Shown in pieces: positions 36,866 through 48,257 of a stretch of DNA of 64,000 nt. The stretch covers positions 1-64,000 of the forward strand of contig NZ_JAGGNU010000030.1 in assembly GCF_018614915.1 (NCBI RefSeq), in the 5' to 3' direction. Position 1 is the first letter of the stretch. Each line of letters opens with the position of its first letter. Position numbers and translations under genes: made by a program. The notes under the pieces were generated by a model. That model did no database searches. It was not told the origin of the DNA and saw only the letters and a program-made list of their open reading frames with translations. Source of the DNA: Variovorax paradoxus. Its GTDB lineage: Bacteria > Pseudomonadota > Gammaproteobacteria > Burkholderiales > Burkholderiaceae_C.

Positions 36866-37863
36866 CGGGCGCGGCCCTCCTTCTTGTCCGCCTTGACGGC
36901 GGGCTTGTCGCCCTTTTCGCTTTTCTCACTTTTCTCGCTCTTCTCGCTCTTCTCGCCCTTCTTCTTGCCCGCCGCGGCGCTGTCCGCCGGCGCGGGCTTC
37001 GGCGCTCGCACGCCCGTGGGCGCCAGCACCAGCACGTAGCGCGCCGCCGTCACGTGGGCCAGCGGCACGCAGTGGATGCGCGCGAAGGCGGAGTCGGCAC
37101 GGCGCTCGATGCGGTCGATCTTCGCGACCGGCAGGCCCGGCGGATAGACGCCGTCGACGCCGCTGGTGGTGAGCAGGTCGCCCTCCTGCAGGTCGGCATT
37201 GGCCGCCATGAAACGCAGCTCGAGCCCGCCGCCATGGGCGCTGGCGTCGCCGAAGGCCACGCTGCGCGCGCCGGTACGCACGTTTTGCACGGGAATGGAC
37301 AGGTCGCGGTCGATCACCAGCGTGATCTCGCTGCTGAAGGGCTGGACCTGCGTGACCTGGCCGACCACGCCATGCTCGTCGATCACCGGCGAGCCGGCGG
37401 CGATGCCGTTGGTGAGGCCCTGGTCGATCACCACCTTGCGGGTGTAGGGATCGGCGGCGTCATAGAGCACCTCGGCGGCCCGGCCCGGCGTCTGCGTGGT
37501 CTGGCGCAATTCGAGCAGCGAGCGCAGGCGCGCGTTCTCCTGCGCCAGCGTGTCGGCCTGGCCTGCGCGCTCGGCCTGCAGCGCGAGCGATCTGCGGGCC
37601 TCCGCTTCCTTGGCTTGCGCGGTCTGCAGGTCTTCGAGGTAGCGCCCGCCGCCCAGCGCGAGCTGCACCGGCTTGAGCGCCAGCCACTGGATCGGATAGA
37701 GCACCGCGCCGATGGTCGCGCGCAGCGGCTGCACGATGTTGAAGCGCGCATCGGCCACCATCAGGAACAGCGCGAGCGCGCTGAAGAAGATCAGCTTGCT
37801 GAGCGCCGAAGGCCCCTGGTTGAACAGGGGTGGGGCGGTGCGATCGAGTGTGCCGAGCGGCAT
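36862..37863 (-). CDS. mreC: Rod-shape-determining protein MreC
   Basis: A 333-residue bitopic protein. One membrane helix lies near 20-37 and a coiled coil at about 65-110 (LQTAQAKEAEARRSLALQAERAGQ region). The periplasmic beta-barrel core ends near 285. The C-terminus is a charged low-complexity tail, with a KSE unit repeated in tandem (encoded at 36910-36957) followed by more lysine. Start MPLGTLDRTAPP at 37863. The tail exceeds the typical MreC end and could vary in length between strains. Confidence 0.93.
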   Translation of the reverse strand: MPLGTLDRTAPPLFNQGPSALSKLIFFSALALFLMVADARFNIVQPLRATIGAVLYPIQWLALKPVQLALGGGRYLEDLQTAQAKEAEARRSLALQAERAGQADTLAQENARLRSLLELRQTTQTPGRAAEVLYDAADPYTRKVVIDQGLTNGIAAGSPVIDEHGVVGQVTQVQPFSSEITLVIDRDLSIPVQNVRTGARSVAFGDASAHGGGLELRFMAANADLQEGDLLTTSGVDGVYPPGLPVAKIDRIERRADSAFARIHCVPLAHVTAARYVLVLAPTGVRAPKPAPADSAAAGKKKGEKSEKSEKSEKSEKGDKPAVKADKKEGRAR

Positions 37864-37919
37864 TGCTGCTTTATGCCACGAGCTGCGCTTTTCAGGGGTG
37901 CCGCGGGACCGGCTTTGCC

Positions 37920-37987
37920 GGACCGCAGGCGCCGCCCCCGGTTGGGGGTGGGAGCGCGACACGAAGGGCGCGCGACCTGGGGGCGAG
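37920..37987 (-). repeat. Dispersed intergenic repeat, copy between mreB and mreC
   Basis: Further degenerate copy of the repeat family: CGCCCCCAGG, CCTTCGTGTCGCGCT and a CCACCCCCAAC-GGGGGCGGCG hairpin. It has the same orientation as the copies at 26161 and 36270. It occupies about half of the 132-base mreB-mreC gap, so the mre transcript crosses it. Confidence 0.5.
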
Positions 37988-37995
37988 CAACATTT

Positions 37996-39538
<1,543 letters not shown>

Positions 39539-39542
<4 letters not shown>

Positions 39543-41026
39543 GCGGCGAACTGCACCAGATGGGCGTGGCGGCGCTGGCCAGCGCCCTGCGCGAGCGCAA
39601 GCTGTCGGCCGTGGAGGCCGCCCAGCATCACCTGGCGCGCATCCGGCAGCACCAGGACCTCGGCAGCTTCGTCGCCCTCGACGAAGACGCCGCCCTGGCC
39701 CGGGCCCGCGACGCCGATGCGCTGCTCGCCGCCGGCAATGCCCCGGCACTGGCCGGCGTGCCGATCGCGCACAAGGACATCTTCGCGACCACCGATTTCC
39801 CGACCACCGCGGGTTCGCGCATCCTGGCCGGCTATCGCTCGCCCTTCGATGCCACCGTGGTGCGCAAGCTGGCCGAGGCCGGCGCCGTGACGCTCGGCAA
39901 GCTGAGCTGCGACGAGTTCGCGATGGGCTCGGCCAACGAGAACGTCGCCGTGCCGGCGGTCGGCTTCGACCATGCCGTGCCGGTGCGCAACCCCTGGGAC
40001 ACGACGCGCATTCCCGGCGGCTCCTCGGGCGGCAGCGCCGCTGCGGTGGCGGCGCGCCTGGTGCCGGCCGCGACCGGCACCGACACCGGCGGCTCGATCC
40101 GCCAGCCGGCTTCCTTCTGCGGCGTGACCGGCATCAAGCCGACCTACGGCCGCGCCTCGCGCTACGGCATGGTGGCCTTCGCCTCCAGCCTCGACCAGGC
40201 CGGCCCGCTGGCACGCTCGGCCGAAGACTGCGCGCTGCTGCTGTCGGCGATGTGCGGCCCCGATCCCGAGCGCGATTCGACCTCGCTCGACAAACCGGCC
40301 GAAGACTTCTCGCGCAGCTTGGGCGCTTCGCTCGAAGGCTTGCGCATCGGCGTGCCGAAGGAATTCCTCGGCGACGGTGTGGCCCCCGGCGTGCGCGCGG
40401 CCATCGAGGCGGCGCTGGCCGAATACGAGAAGCTCGGCGCCCGCCGCGTCGAGGTCTCGCTGCCGCTCACCGAGCTGTCGATCCCGGTCTACTACGTCCT
40501 TGCGGCGGCCGAGGCGTCGAGCAACCTGAGCCGCTTCGACGGCGTCAAGTTCGGCCACCGCGCCAGCAACTACCGCGACCTGGCCGACATGTACGCCAAG
40601 ACGCGCGAGGAAGGCTTCGGCGACGAGGTCAAGCGCCGCATCATGATCGGCACCTACGTGCTCTCGCACGGCTACTACGACGCCTACTACCTGCAGGCGC
40701 AGAAGGTGCGCCGCATGATCGCCGACGACTTCCAGCAGGCCTTCGCGCACTGCGACCTGATTGCCGGCCCGGCAGCGCCGACGGTCGCCTGGAAGCTCGG
40801 CGAGCACGGCGGCGACCCGGTGGCCGACTACCTGGCCGACATCTTCACGCTGCCCGGCTCGCTCGCCGGCCTGCCCGGCATGAGCCTGCCGGTGGGCTTC
40901 GACGGCGGCATGCCGGTCGGCTTGCAGCTGATCGGCAATTATTTCGGCGAGGCGAAGCTCCTGAATGCCGCCCACCGCTTCCAGCAGGCGACGGACTGGC
41001 ACCAGCGCACCCCCGAGGGCTATTGA
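39539..41026 (+). CDS. gatA: Asp-tRNA(Asn)/Glu-tRNA(Gln) amidotransferase subunit A
   Basis: A 495-residue amidase-signature enzyme that releases ammonia from glutamine for transfer to mischarged tRNA. The Ser-cisSer-Lys triad is K79 (AHKD), S162 (in GGSSGGS) and S186 ([10 protein letters not shown]). The start MSGELHQMG at 39539 overlaps gatC. It acts with GatC and GatB in the cytoplasm. Confidence 0.97.
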
Positions 41027-41027
41027 A

Positions 41028-42506
41028 ATGAACACCTTCGAACAGATGCAGGAAGGCCGCCCGACCGGCCCGCTGGTGCAGGGCTATGAAGTCATCATCG
41101 GCTTCGAGACCCATGCCCAGCTCTCGACCGCGAGCAAGATCTTCAGCCGCGCCTCCACCGCCTTCGGCGCCGAGCCCAACACCCAGGCTTCGCCGGTCGA
41201 TCTCGCCTTGCCGGGCACGCTGCCGGTGATGAACAAGGGCGCGGTCGAGCGCGCCATCAAGCTCGGCCTGGCGCTCGGCTCGCACATCGCGCCACGCAGC
41301 GTGTTCGCGCGCAAGAACTACTTCTACCCCGACCTGCCCAAGGGCTACCAGATCAGCCAATACGAGATCCCGGTGGTGCAGGGCGGCTCGGTGAGCTTTT
41401 TCCTGGGTGACGAGAAGAAAACCGTGCGCCTGGTGCGCGCCCACCTCGAGGAAGACGCCGGCAAGTCGCTGCACGAGGACTTCGTCGGCCAGTCGGGCAT
41501 CGACCTGAACCGCGCCGGCACGCCGCTGCTGGAGATCGTGACCGAGCCCGACATGCGCTCCACCGCCGAGGCCGTTGCCTATGCGCGCGAGCTGCACAAG
41601 ATCGTGACCTGGATCGGCATCTGCGACGGCAACATGCAGGAGGGCAGCTTCCGCTGCGACGCCAACGTCTCGGTGCGCCGGCCCGGCCAGCCGCTCGGCA
41701 CGCGGCGCGAGATCAAGAACCTGAACAGCTTCAAGTTCATGCAGCAGGCGATCGACTACGAGATCCGCTGGCAGATCGGCGAGCTCGAGGACGGCCGCGC
41801 GATCCAGCAGGCCACGGTGCTGTTCGACCCCGACACCGGCGAGACGCGCGCCATGCGCACCAAGGAAGACGCGGCCGACTACCGCTATTTCCCCGACCCC
41901 GACCTGCCGCCACTGGCGATCGCGGCCGAATGGATCGAGCGCGTGCGCAGCCAGATGCCCGAACTGCCGCGCGCCATGGCCGAGCGCTACGTGCGCGAGC
42001 ACGGGCTGTCGGACTACGACGCCACGCAGCTCACCCAGAGCCCGGCGCTCGCCCACTACTTCCAGAGCACGGTGGCCGCCGGCGCCAACGCCAAGCTCGC
42101 GAGCAACTGGATCACGGGCGAGATCGCGCGCCGGCTCAACCTGCAGGACATCGCGATCACCGAGGCGCCGGTGACGGCCGGGCAGCTCGCGAAGCTGATC
42201 GAACGCATCAGCGACGGCACGGTGTCGAACAGCGCGGCGCGCCAGGTCTTCGATGCGCTCTGGACCGGCGAAGGCCAGGAGGTCGACAGCATCATCGAGG
42301 CCAAGGGCCTGAAGCAGATGAGCGACACCGGCGCGCTCGAGAAGATCGTCGACGGCGTGCTGGCCACCAACCAGAAGAACATCGACGAATACCGCGCCGG
42401 CAAGGACCGTGCCTTCAACGCGCTGGTGGGCCAGGTCATGAAGGCCAGCCAGGGCAAGGCCAACCCGGCGCAGGTCAATGCGCTGCTGAAGGCGAAGCTG
42501 GGCTGA
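41028..42506 (+). CDS. gatB: Asp-tRNA(Asn)/Glu-tRNA(Gln) amidotransferase subunit B
   Basis: A 492-residue subunit that activates the tRNA-bound acid and binds tRNA through its C-terminal YqeY-like domain. The N-terminal cradle motif [15 protein letters not shown] and the central [12 protein letters not shown] are typical. Start [11 protein letters not shown] at 41028, one base after gatA stops. Third gene of gatCAB; downstream genes are on the other strand. Confidence 0.97.
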   Translation: MNTFEQMQEGRPTGPLVQGYEVIIGFETHAQLSTASKIFSRASTAFGAEPNTQASPVDLALPGTLPVMNKGAVERAIKLGLALGSHIAPRSVFARKNYFYPDLPKGYQISQYEIPVVQGGSVSFFLGDEKKTVRLVRAHLEEDAGKSLHEDFVGQSGIDLNRAGTPLLEIVTEPDMRSTAEAVAYARELHKIVTWIGICDGNMQEGSFRCDANVSVRRPGQPLGTRREIKNLNSFKFMQQAIDYEIRWQIGELEDGRAIQQATVLFDPDTGETRAMRTKEDAADYRYFPDPDLPPLAIAAEWIERVRSQMPELPRAMAERYVREHGLSDYDATQLTQSPALAHYFQSTVAAGANAKLASNWITGEIARRLNLQDIAITEAPVTAGQLAKLIERISDGTVSNSAARQVFDALWTGEGQEVDSIIEAKGLKQMSDTGALEKIVDGVLATNQKNIDEYRAGKDRAFNALVGQVMKASQGKANPAQVNALLKAKLG

Positions 42507-42520
42507 GCCGGCCCGCCGGC

Positions 42521-42721
42521 CTACTCGTCGAGAAAGCCGCCCCGGTAGAAGCTCCAGGCGGTGCCGTCGTGCAGGTAGAAGTGACCGTCGGTGCAGAAGT
42601 CCTTGCCCGGGAAGAACTCCCGGTATGCGCGCGGAACCAGGCGCTCCAGTTGCTCGTCGGACAGTTCTTCGAATTGGTCGGGCGTGATGGGCCGGCCTAC
42701 TTTGAGCCTGGTGGATTCCAT
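42521..42721 (-). CDS. Small conserved hypothetical protein
   Basis: A 66-residue protein with no recognised domain. It has a basic start (MESTRLKVGRPIT), an acidic helix (FEELSDEQLERLV), and a C-terminal half with FYLHDGTAWSFYRGGFLDE. The composition is that of a folded cytoplasmic protein. It lies 27 bases after the DUF4124-like gene on the same strand and converges with gatB. Function unknown; the good coding composition and clean boundaries support it as a real gene. Confidence 0.65.
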   Translation of the reverse strand: MESTRLKVGRPITPDQFEELSDEQLERLVPRAYREFFPGKDFCTDGHFYLHDGTAWSFYRGGFLDE

Positions 42722-42748
42722 GGCGTGCCCACTCGGTTGCGCGCCGGC

Positions 42749-43411
42749 TCAGCGCGACGAGGTCGCCGGCGCATTGCCCGCCCACAGCGGCTTGAGGCGT
42801 GCGCGCTCCTCGTCGAAGCGCGCATTGACGCGCTTCTTCTCGTCTTCCTGCTCGCCGATGAAGCGGTTCTGCACCGCGGCACTGCGCGCACTGTCCTCCA
42901 CCTTGCGGCGCAGGGAGTCGGGCGCCTTGCTCAAATCCTTGGCGTAGAACTCGAGCTCGTCGTCGACCTTCTTGCGGTCTTCGGCCAGCTCGCCCAGGCG
43001 CTTCCTGGCCGCCTGGATCACCGCGTCGATCTGCACCAGCGCCTCGGCGCGTTCGCGGTCGTGCGCGGCGCCATTGGGATAGCGGTTCAGCAAGGCCCTT
43101 TCGCGGCGGCGCTCCTCGAGCAGCCGCGCCGCCTGCAGCTGGACCTGGCGCTCGCGCTCCTCGCGCTCCGCCTGCTCGCGGGCCGTGTAGGTGGGCTCGA
43201 TCCTGCGCCGCGTGGTGCCGCTGGGGCTCAGCTCGCGCTGTTCGCGATCGATGCAGTCGGCGATCGGCCGGTCGGCCGTGATCGTGCGGCCGCGGGCGTC
43301 GGTGCAGCTGTAGATGCCCGGCCCGGCCGGTGCCGATTGCGCATGCACCGCGCCGGCCGCCGCCAGCAGGAGGGCCACAGAAGCAATGCAAGTGGAGGTG
43401 CTCGCCAACAT
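42749..43411 (-). CDS. Exported DUF4124-domain protein with coiled coil
   Basis: A 220-residue protein. The signal peptide ends near residue 24 (AVHAQ). A short DUF4124-like segment with two Cys (IYSCTDARGRTITADRPIADC) is at 33-53. Residues about 70-210 are a charged, Arg/Glu-rich helix likely to form a coiled coil. The ATG at 43411 with AAGGA just upstream is preferred over a TTG eight codons earlier. Probably periplasmic; function unknown. It lies 20 bases after pyrE. Confidence 0.75.
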   Translation of the reverse strand: MLASTSTCIASVALLLAAAGAVHAQSAPAGPGIYSCTDARGRTITADRPIADCIDREQRELSPSGTTRRRIEPTYTAREQAEREERERQVQLQAARLLEERRRERALLNRYPNGAAHDRERAEALVQIDAVIQAARKRLGELAEDRKKVDDELEFYAKDLSKAPDSLRRKVEDSARSAAVQNRFIGEQEDEKKRVNARFDEERARLKPLWAGNAPATSSR

Positions 43412-43431
43412 CGGTCCTTCAGACAGTGGAA

Positions 43432-44124
43432 TCAACCCGCGCCGTAACGCGCCCTGTATGCCAATACGCCGTCCCGGTGAGCGCTCAGCTCGTCGTCTGC
43501 ACGGCCCGACAGATACTGTAACAAGTCGTCGAGCGTGGCGATCGCCACCACCTGCATGCCGAGCTGGTTGCGGACATATTGCACGGCGCTGTGCGCGACA
43601 TCGACGCCGTTCTCGGTTGCCTTTTCCTGCCGGTCCAGCGCGATCGCCACCGCATGCGGCGTGGCGCCGGCGCTCCGGATGGCGGCGATCGACTCGCGCA
43701 CCGCGGTGCCGGCCGACATCACGTCGTCGACGATCAGCACCCGGCCCTTGAGCGGCGCTCCGACCAGCGTGCCGCCTTCGCCATGGTCCTTGGCTTCCTT
43801 GCGGTTGTAGGCAAAGGGCAGGTTGCGCCCGCGCCGGGCGAGTTCGGCCGCCACCGTGGCGCCGAGCGGGATGCCCTTGTAGGCCGGGCCGAAGATCATG
43901 TCGAAGTCGAGGCCGCTCGCGATCAGCCGGTCTGCATAGAATCCGGCGAGCCGCGCGAGCTTGGCGCCGTCGTCGAACAGGCCCGCGTTGAAGAAGTAGG
44001 GGCTCATGCGGCCGGCCTTGGTCTTGAACTGGCCGAAGCGCAGCACCCCCGATTCGAGCGCGAACTGCACGAAGGCCTGCGCCAGCTCGCCTCCTGCTCC
44101 ATCTTCTGCCACCACTTCAGCCAT
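43432..44124 (-). CDS. pyrE: Orotate phosphoribosyltransferase
   Basis: A 230-residue type I phosphoribosyltransferase that joins orotate to PRPP to give OMP. The PRPP loop [13 protein letters not shown] is near residue 130. Family start region [28 protein letters not shown] is clear. Start [12 protein letters not shown] at 44124; this N-terminal lead is a little longer than in enterobacteria. It is divergent from the exonuclease III gene, whose start codon begins only 13 bases away, so the promoters must lie inside each other's coding sequence. Confidence 0.96.
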   Translation of the reverse strand: MAEVVAEDGAGGELAQAFVQFALESGVLRFGQFKTKAGRMSPYFFNAGLFDDGAKLARLAGFYADRLIASGLDFDMIFGPAYKGIPLGATVAAELARRGRNLPFAYNRKEAKDHGEGGTLVGAPLKGRVLIVDDVMSAGTAVRESIAAIRSAGATPHAVAIALDRQEKATENGVDVAHSAVQYVRNQLGMQVVAIATLDDLLQYLSGRADDELSAHRDGVLAYRARYGAG

Positions 44125-44137
44125 CGGGAACGTCCTT

Positions 44138-44941
44138 GTGTTCAAACTGACCAGCCTCAACCTCAATGGCCTGCGCTCGGCCGCGACCAAGGGCGTCGCC
44201 GACTGGGTTGCCGAACTGGCGCCGGATTGTATTTGCATGCAGGAAATCCGCGTCCAGGCGAGCGACATCGAGGGCCGCTTCGAGGCCATGGCCGGCCTCA
44301 AGGGCCACTTCCATTTTGCGGAGAAGAAAGGTTACGCCGGCACTGCGGTTTACACCAAGCACGAGCCCAGCGAGATCGTGGTGGGCTGGGGCGACACCGA
44401 GTTCGATGCCGAGGGCCGCTACCTCGAACTGCGCTTCGACACGCCGAAGCGCAAGTTTTCGGTCATCAGCAGCTACTTCCCGAGCGGCTCCTCGGGCGAG
44501 GAGCGCCAGGCGGCGAAATACCGTTTTCTCAGGGGCTTCTTCCCGCACCTGATCGCCCTCAAGGCCGAGCGCGAGTTCGTCCTGTGCGGCGACATCAACA
44601 TCGCGCACAAGGAGATCGACCTCAAGAACTGGCGCGGCAACCAGAAGAACAGCGGCTTCCTGCCCGAGGAGCGCGCCTGGATGAGCCGGCTGCTCGATGT
44701 CGGCGCGGACGGCGCAGGGCTGGTGGACGTCTACCGCATGCTCAAGCCCGACACCACCGACGAGGCCTACACCTGGTGGAGCAACCGCGGCCAGGCCTAC
44801 GCCAAGAACGTGGGCTGGCGGCTCGACTACCACCTGGCGACTCCGACGACCGCCCGGCTCGCGCGCAGCGAGCAGATCTACAAGACCATCAAGTTCAGCG
44901 ACCACGCGCCGATCACGGTGGACTACGAGTTCACGCTGTAG
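44138..44941 (+). CDS. xth: Exodeoxyribonuclease III
   Basis: A 267-residue AP endonuclease/3'-exonuclease of the ExoIII family. Motifs: [11 protein letters not shown] at the start, CMQEIR with the metal glutamate, [13 protein letters not shown] and the C-terminal [13 protein letters not shown] at 44138 is the best start: the next residues are [11 protein letters not shown], and no ATG precedes the conserved part. It is divergent from pyrE and overlaps the 3' end of the LysR gene on the other strand by 11 bases. Confidence 0.93.
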   Translation: MFKLTSLNLNGLRSAATKGVADWVAELAPDCICMQEIRVQASDIEGRFEAMAGLKGHFHFAEKKGYAGTAVYTKHEPSEIVVGWGDTEFDAEGRYLELRFDTPKRKFSVISSYFPSGSSGEERQAAKYRFLRGFFPHLIALKAEREFVLCGDINIAHKEIDLKNWRGNQKNSGFLPEERAWMSRLLDVGADGAGLVDVYRMLKPDTTDEAYTWWSNRGQAYAKNVGWRLDYHLATPTTARLARSEQIYKTIKFSDHAPITVDYEFTL

Positions 44942-45833
44942 CCAGCGCTTCCGCGAGCGCCTTGGTGAAGGCCTGCATCGCTTCCGTCTCGGCCGTGCCG
45001 CGGCGGGTAACGCGGTAGAAGTCGATGCCCACCTTGGGCTTGACCAGCAGGTCGGTGCGCACCCGGTGCCGCCGGCAGGCGGCCAGCGCGAAGCTTGGCA
45101 TCACGGCGGTGCCGAAACCGGCCTCGACCATCGAGATCAGCGTGCCGAAGAAGTTGAAGGTAGGCCGGTCGGCGTCGGCGCGGCCGATCGCGCCCAGGTG
45201 CACGTCGATCATCTTCTGGATCGGATTGCTTTGCGGCAGGCCGAGCAAGGGCGCCGAACGAAGCGCCGACCAGGGCGCGCTGCCGAGCGGCGGCGCCTTC
45301 TCCGCGCCGAGGGGCGCCACGCGCATCAGCTGAAAGCGCCCCACGGGCTTGCGGTCCAACCCCGGCGCCGCCTTGAAGAAGAAGCCCAGCCCCATGTCGG
45401 CCTCGCCGCTCGCCACCATCGCCTGGACGTCGCCCAAGGCGGCGTCGAAGAGCTTGAGCTGGATCGCCGGATGGCTCTCGCGAAAGCGGCCGAAGACCTG
45501 CGGCAGCAGGTTGGAGGACACCAGCGGCGTGGCCGCGACGCGCAGCGTCTGGCGCGCCTGGTCGCCCTCGGCGCCGAGATGGGCGGTCACGTCGTCGAGC
45601 TCGGTCAGCACGCGCTCGACCACCGGCAGCAGCCGCCGGCCCGCCGCGGTGAGCCCGACCATGCGCGTGGTGCGGTCGAACAGACGCACGCCCAACTGGC
45701 GCTCCATCTCGCGCACCAGCGTGCTGAGGCCGGCCTGCGTCATGTGCGCCTGCTCGGCCGCGCGCGTGAAGTTGCCGATGCGCGCCACGTGCAGGAAGGC
45801 GCGCATCTGGCGGACGGACAGATTCATATGCAT
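44931..45833 (-). CDS. LysR-family transcriptional regulator
   Basis: A 300-residue LysR-type regulator. HTH at about residues 5-62 (RQMRAFLHVARIGNFTRAAEQAHMTQAGLS), followed by a substrate-binding domain with AGFGTAVMPSFAL. A second ATG two codons in (45827) is an equally good start, and neither has a clear ribosome site. It is divergent from the flavin monooxygenase gene across 63 bases, so it is the likely regulator of the monooxygenase and the Bug protein. Confidence 0.88.
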   Translation of the reverse strand: MHMNLSVRQMRAFLHVARIGNFTRAAEQAHMTQAGLSTLVREMERQLGVRLFDRTTRMVGLTAAGRRLLPVVERVLTELDDVTAHLGAEGDQARQTLRVAATPLVSSNLLPQVFGRFRESHPAIQLKLFDAALGDVQAMVASGEADMGLGFFFKAAPGLDRKPVGRFQLMRVAPLGAEKAPPLGSAPWSALRSAPLLGLPQSNPIQKMIDVHLGAIGRADADRPTFNFFGTLISMVEAGFGTAVMPSFALAACRRHRVRTDLLVKPKVGIDFYRVTRRGTAETEAMQAFTKALAEALATA

Positions 45834-45896
45834 TCATGATAAATCCATACGACATCTAAATTTCCCAGATGACCGCGGCGCCGGTCTAATCCGGCC

Positions 45897-47165
45897 ATGA
45901 GCAAAGACGACAAGACAGACCAAGTGATCGTGCTGGGCGCCGGCATCGGCGGACTGACCCTGGCGCTAAGCCTGCACCAGGCCGGCATTGCCTGCCGCGT
46001 GTACGAGGCGGTGGCCGAACTCAAGCCGCTCGGCGTGGGCATCAACCTGCTGCCGCACGCGACGCGCGAACTCAGCGAGCTCGGCCTGTTGCCGGCGCTG
46101 GACGCGGTAGGCGTGCGCACCCGGGAGGCGGTGTTCTTCAATTCGCACGGCCAGCTGGTGTTCCGCGAGGCGGCCGGCACCGATGCGGGCTACGACTGGC
46201 CGCAGTACTCGATCCATCGCGGCGACCTGCACGCCGTGCTGCTGAATGCCGTCCGCGAACGGCTCGGCCCCGAGAGCGTGGTCTGCGGCCATCGCTCCAC
46301 CGGCGTGGACCAGGACGAGACCGGCGTCACGGCCCGCTTCGCCGCGCCGGACGGCACGGCCCTGCCCAGCATGCGCGCCGCGCTGGCCGTGGGTTGCGAC
46401 GGTATTCACTCGGTGCTGCGCAAGCAGCTCTATCCGAACGAGGGCGCGCCGCGCTATTCGGGCGTCAACATGTGGCGCGGCACCGCGAAGCACAGGCCCT
46501 TTCTCTCGGGCGCGAGCATGGTGCGCGCCGGCTGGCTGGACCAGGGCAAGATGGTGATCTACCCGATCCGCAACGATGTCGATGCCGACGGCAACCAGCT
46601 GGTCAACTGGGTGGCCGAGATCCACGCGCCGCAGCCGGCGCTGCAGGACTGGAGCCGCCCGGGCCGGCTGGAAGACTTCATGCCGGCCTTCGAGAACTGG
46701 CATTTCGACTGGCTCGATGTGCCGGCGCTGATCCGCTCCTCCGACGCCATCCTCGAGTACCCGATGGTGGATCAGGACCCGCTGCCGAAGTGGACCCACG
46801 GGCGGCTCACGCTGCTGGGCGATGCGGCGCACCCGATGGTGCCGCGCGGCTCCAACGGCGCCGGCCAGGCGATCATCGACGCGCGTTTCCTCGCCGGCGC
46901 ACTGCACAAGCTGGGCGTAGGCACGGAGGCGCTCGAGGCCTACGACCGGGTGCGCGTCAAGGCCACCACCGAGGTGGTGCTGACCAACCGCAGCAACCCG
47001 CCCGACACCATCCTGCGCGAGGTGTTCCAGCGCTCCGGCGGCCAGCGCTTCGAGCGCCTGGAAGACATCGTGAGCACCGGCGAACTGCAGGCGATATCGG
47101 ACAACTACAAGCGTGTCGCGGGCTACGACCCGGCGGCGCTGAAGGCGCGCCCTTCCTACCTCTGA
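45897..47165 (+). CDS. FAD-dependent aromatic monooxygenase, PhzS/hydroxybenzoate-hydroxylase type
   Basis: A 422-residue flavoprotein monooxygenase. GAGIGGLTLALSLHQAG at 14-30 binds ADP of FAD. GCDGIHSVLRK is the DG motif, and GDAAHPMVPRGSNGAGQAIIDA the second FAD/ribityl motif. The close C-terminal pattern with PPDTILREVFQR.GG.RFE is typical of a subgroup with roles in phenazine or aromatic acid hydroxylation. The substrate is unknown. A Bug-type binding protein gene follows 25 bases on. Confidence 0.87.
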   Translation: MSKDDKTDQVIVLGAGIGGLTLALSLHQAGIACRVYEAVAELKPLGVGINLLPHATRELSELGLLPALDAVGVRTREAVFFNSHGQLVFREAAGTDAGYDWPQYSIHRGDLHAVLLNAVRERLGPESVVCGHRSTGVDQDETGVTARFAAPDGTALPSMRAALAVGCDGIHSVLRKQLYPNEGAPRYSGVNMWRGTAKHRPFLSGASMVRAGWLDQGKMVIYPIRNDVDADGNQLVNWVAEIHAPQPALQDWSRPGRLEDFMPAFENWHFDWLDVPALIRSSDAILEYPMVDQDPLPKWTHGRLTLLGDAAHPMVPRGSNGAGQAIIDARFLAGALHKLGVGTEALEAYDRVRVKATTEVVLTNRSNPPDTILREVFQRSGGQRFERLEDIVSTGELQAISDNYKRVAGYDPAALKARPSYL

Positions 47166-47190
47166 ACGACAAAGCACCCGGAGACAACCC

Positions 47191-48153
47191 ATGCGTCCAT
47201 TGAAGAAGCTTCTTGCCACCCTGCTGCTGGCCGCCGGCGCCGCAGCCGCCCATGCCTGGCCCGACCAGCCGATCACGCTGGTGGTGCCCTACACGCCCGG
47301 CACCGGCATCGACCTGGTCGCGCGCCAGCTCTCGGCGCGGCTGCCGGCCATCCTCGGCCAGCCGGTGGTGGTCGACAACGTGGCCGGCGCCAGCGGCAAC
47401 ATCGGCAGCGAAAAAGTGGCACGCGCCAAGCCCGACGGCTACACGCTCTTGGTGCAGGTCAACACGCTGGTCATGAACAAGAGCCTCTACAAGTCGCTCG
47501 CCTACGACCCGCTCAACGACTTCACGCCGGTGTCGCTCACCTCCTGGGGCACGCTGCTGCTGGTGACCAACCCGAACGTGCAGAAGACCACCTCGGTGGC
47601 ACAGGTGGTCGCCGCCGCCAAGGCCAGCCCGGGCAAGTTCACCTATGCGACGCCCGGCGTCGGCACGCCGCACCATCTGTCGATGGCGCTGCTGCTGCAG
47701 AGCACCGGCACCGAGATGCTGCACGTGCCCTACAAGGGCACGGCCGGCGCGGTGACCGACCTGCTGGGCGGCCGCATCGACTACATGTTCCTGCCGGTGC
47801 ACGTGGCGCTGCAGCACATCCAGGCCGGCAAGCTCAAGGCCATCGCGACCGGCAGCGACAAGCGCCTGGCCCAACTGCCCGACGTGCCCACTTTGGCCGA
47901 GGCCGGCATCCAGGGCGGCAACGTCGACATGTGGTACGGCGTGCTGGCGCCCAAGGGGACGCCACCCGCCGTGGTGGCGCGGCTCAACAAGGAGATCGGC
48001 GCGGTGCTGAAGCAGCCCGAGGTGGCGACTGCGTTCGAGTCGCAGGGCATGGTGCCGGCGAGCTCGGCACCGGGCGAGTTCAAGGAGCTGATGGCGAAGG
48101 ATGCGCAGCGCTGGGCGGGGGTGGTTCAGCGCGGGGGCATTACCGCTGAATAG
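47191..48153 (+). CDS. Bug-family tripartite tricarboxylate transporter binding protein
   Basis: A 320-residue periplasmic binding protein with a signal peptide (AAAAHAWPD, cleavage near residue 24). WPDQPITLVVPYTPGTGIDLVARQL is the standard Bug start, and LPDVPTLAEAG.....WYGVLAPKGTP the standard C-terminal half. No TctA/TctB membrane genes are adjacent, which is common for Bug proteins. It is cotranscribed after the monooxygenase, so its ligand may be that enzyme's aromatic substrate. Confidence 0.92.
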   Translation: MRPLKKLLATLLLAAGAAAAHAWPDQPITLVVPYTPGTGIDLVARQLSARLPAILGQPVVVDNVAGASGNIGSEKVARAKPDGYTLLVQVNTLVMNKSLYKSLAYDPLNDFTPVSLTSWGTLLLVTNPNVQKTTSVAQVVAAAKASPGKFTYATPGVGTPHHLSMALLLQSTGTEMLHVPYKGTAGAVTDLLGGRIDYMFLPVHVALQHIQAGKLKAIATGSDKRLAQLPDVPTLAEAGIQGGNVDMWYGVLAPKGTPPAVVARLNKEIGAVLKQPEVATAFESQGMVPASSAPGEFKELMAKDAQRWAGVVQRGGITAE

Positions 48154-48155
48154 GC

Positions 48156-48204
48156 TCTCCCCCGGGCTTGCTCGCTTCGCATAGCCGCCCCTTCGCCGGG
48201 GAGA
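48156..48204. repeat. Short inverted repeat in a convergent gap
   Basis: TCTCCCCCGG and CCGGGGAGA arms flank a 28-base loop with GCTTGCTCGCTTCGCATAG, a motif seen in other Comamonadaceae intergenic repeats as far as I recall. It lies between the convergent Bug and GntR genes and could act as a weak bidirectional terminator. Confidence 0.35.
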
Positions 48205-48257
48205 CAACAGCGGCTCGGCAAAACCGATTCCGCCGTATCCCCGGAACAATGCGCGTT

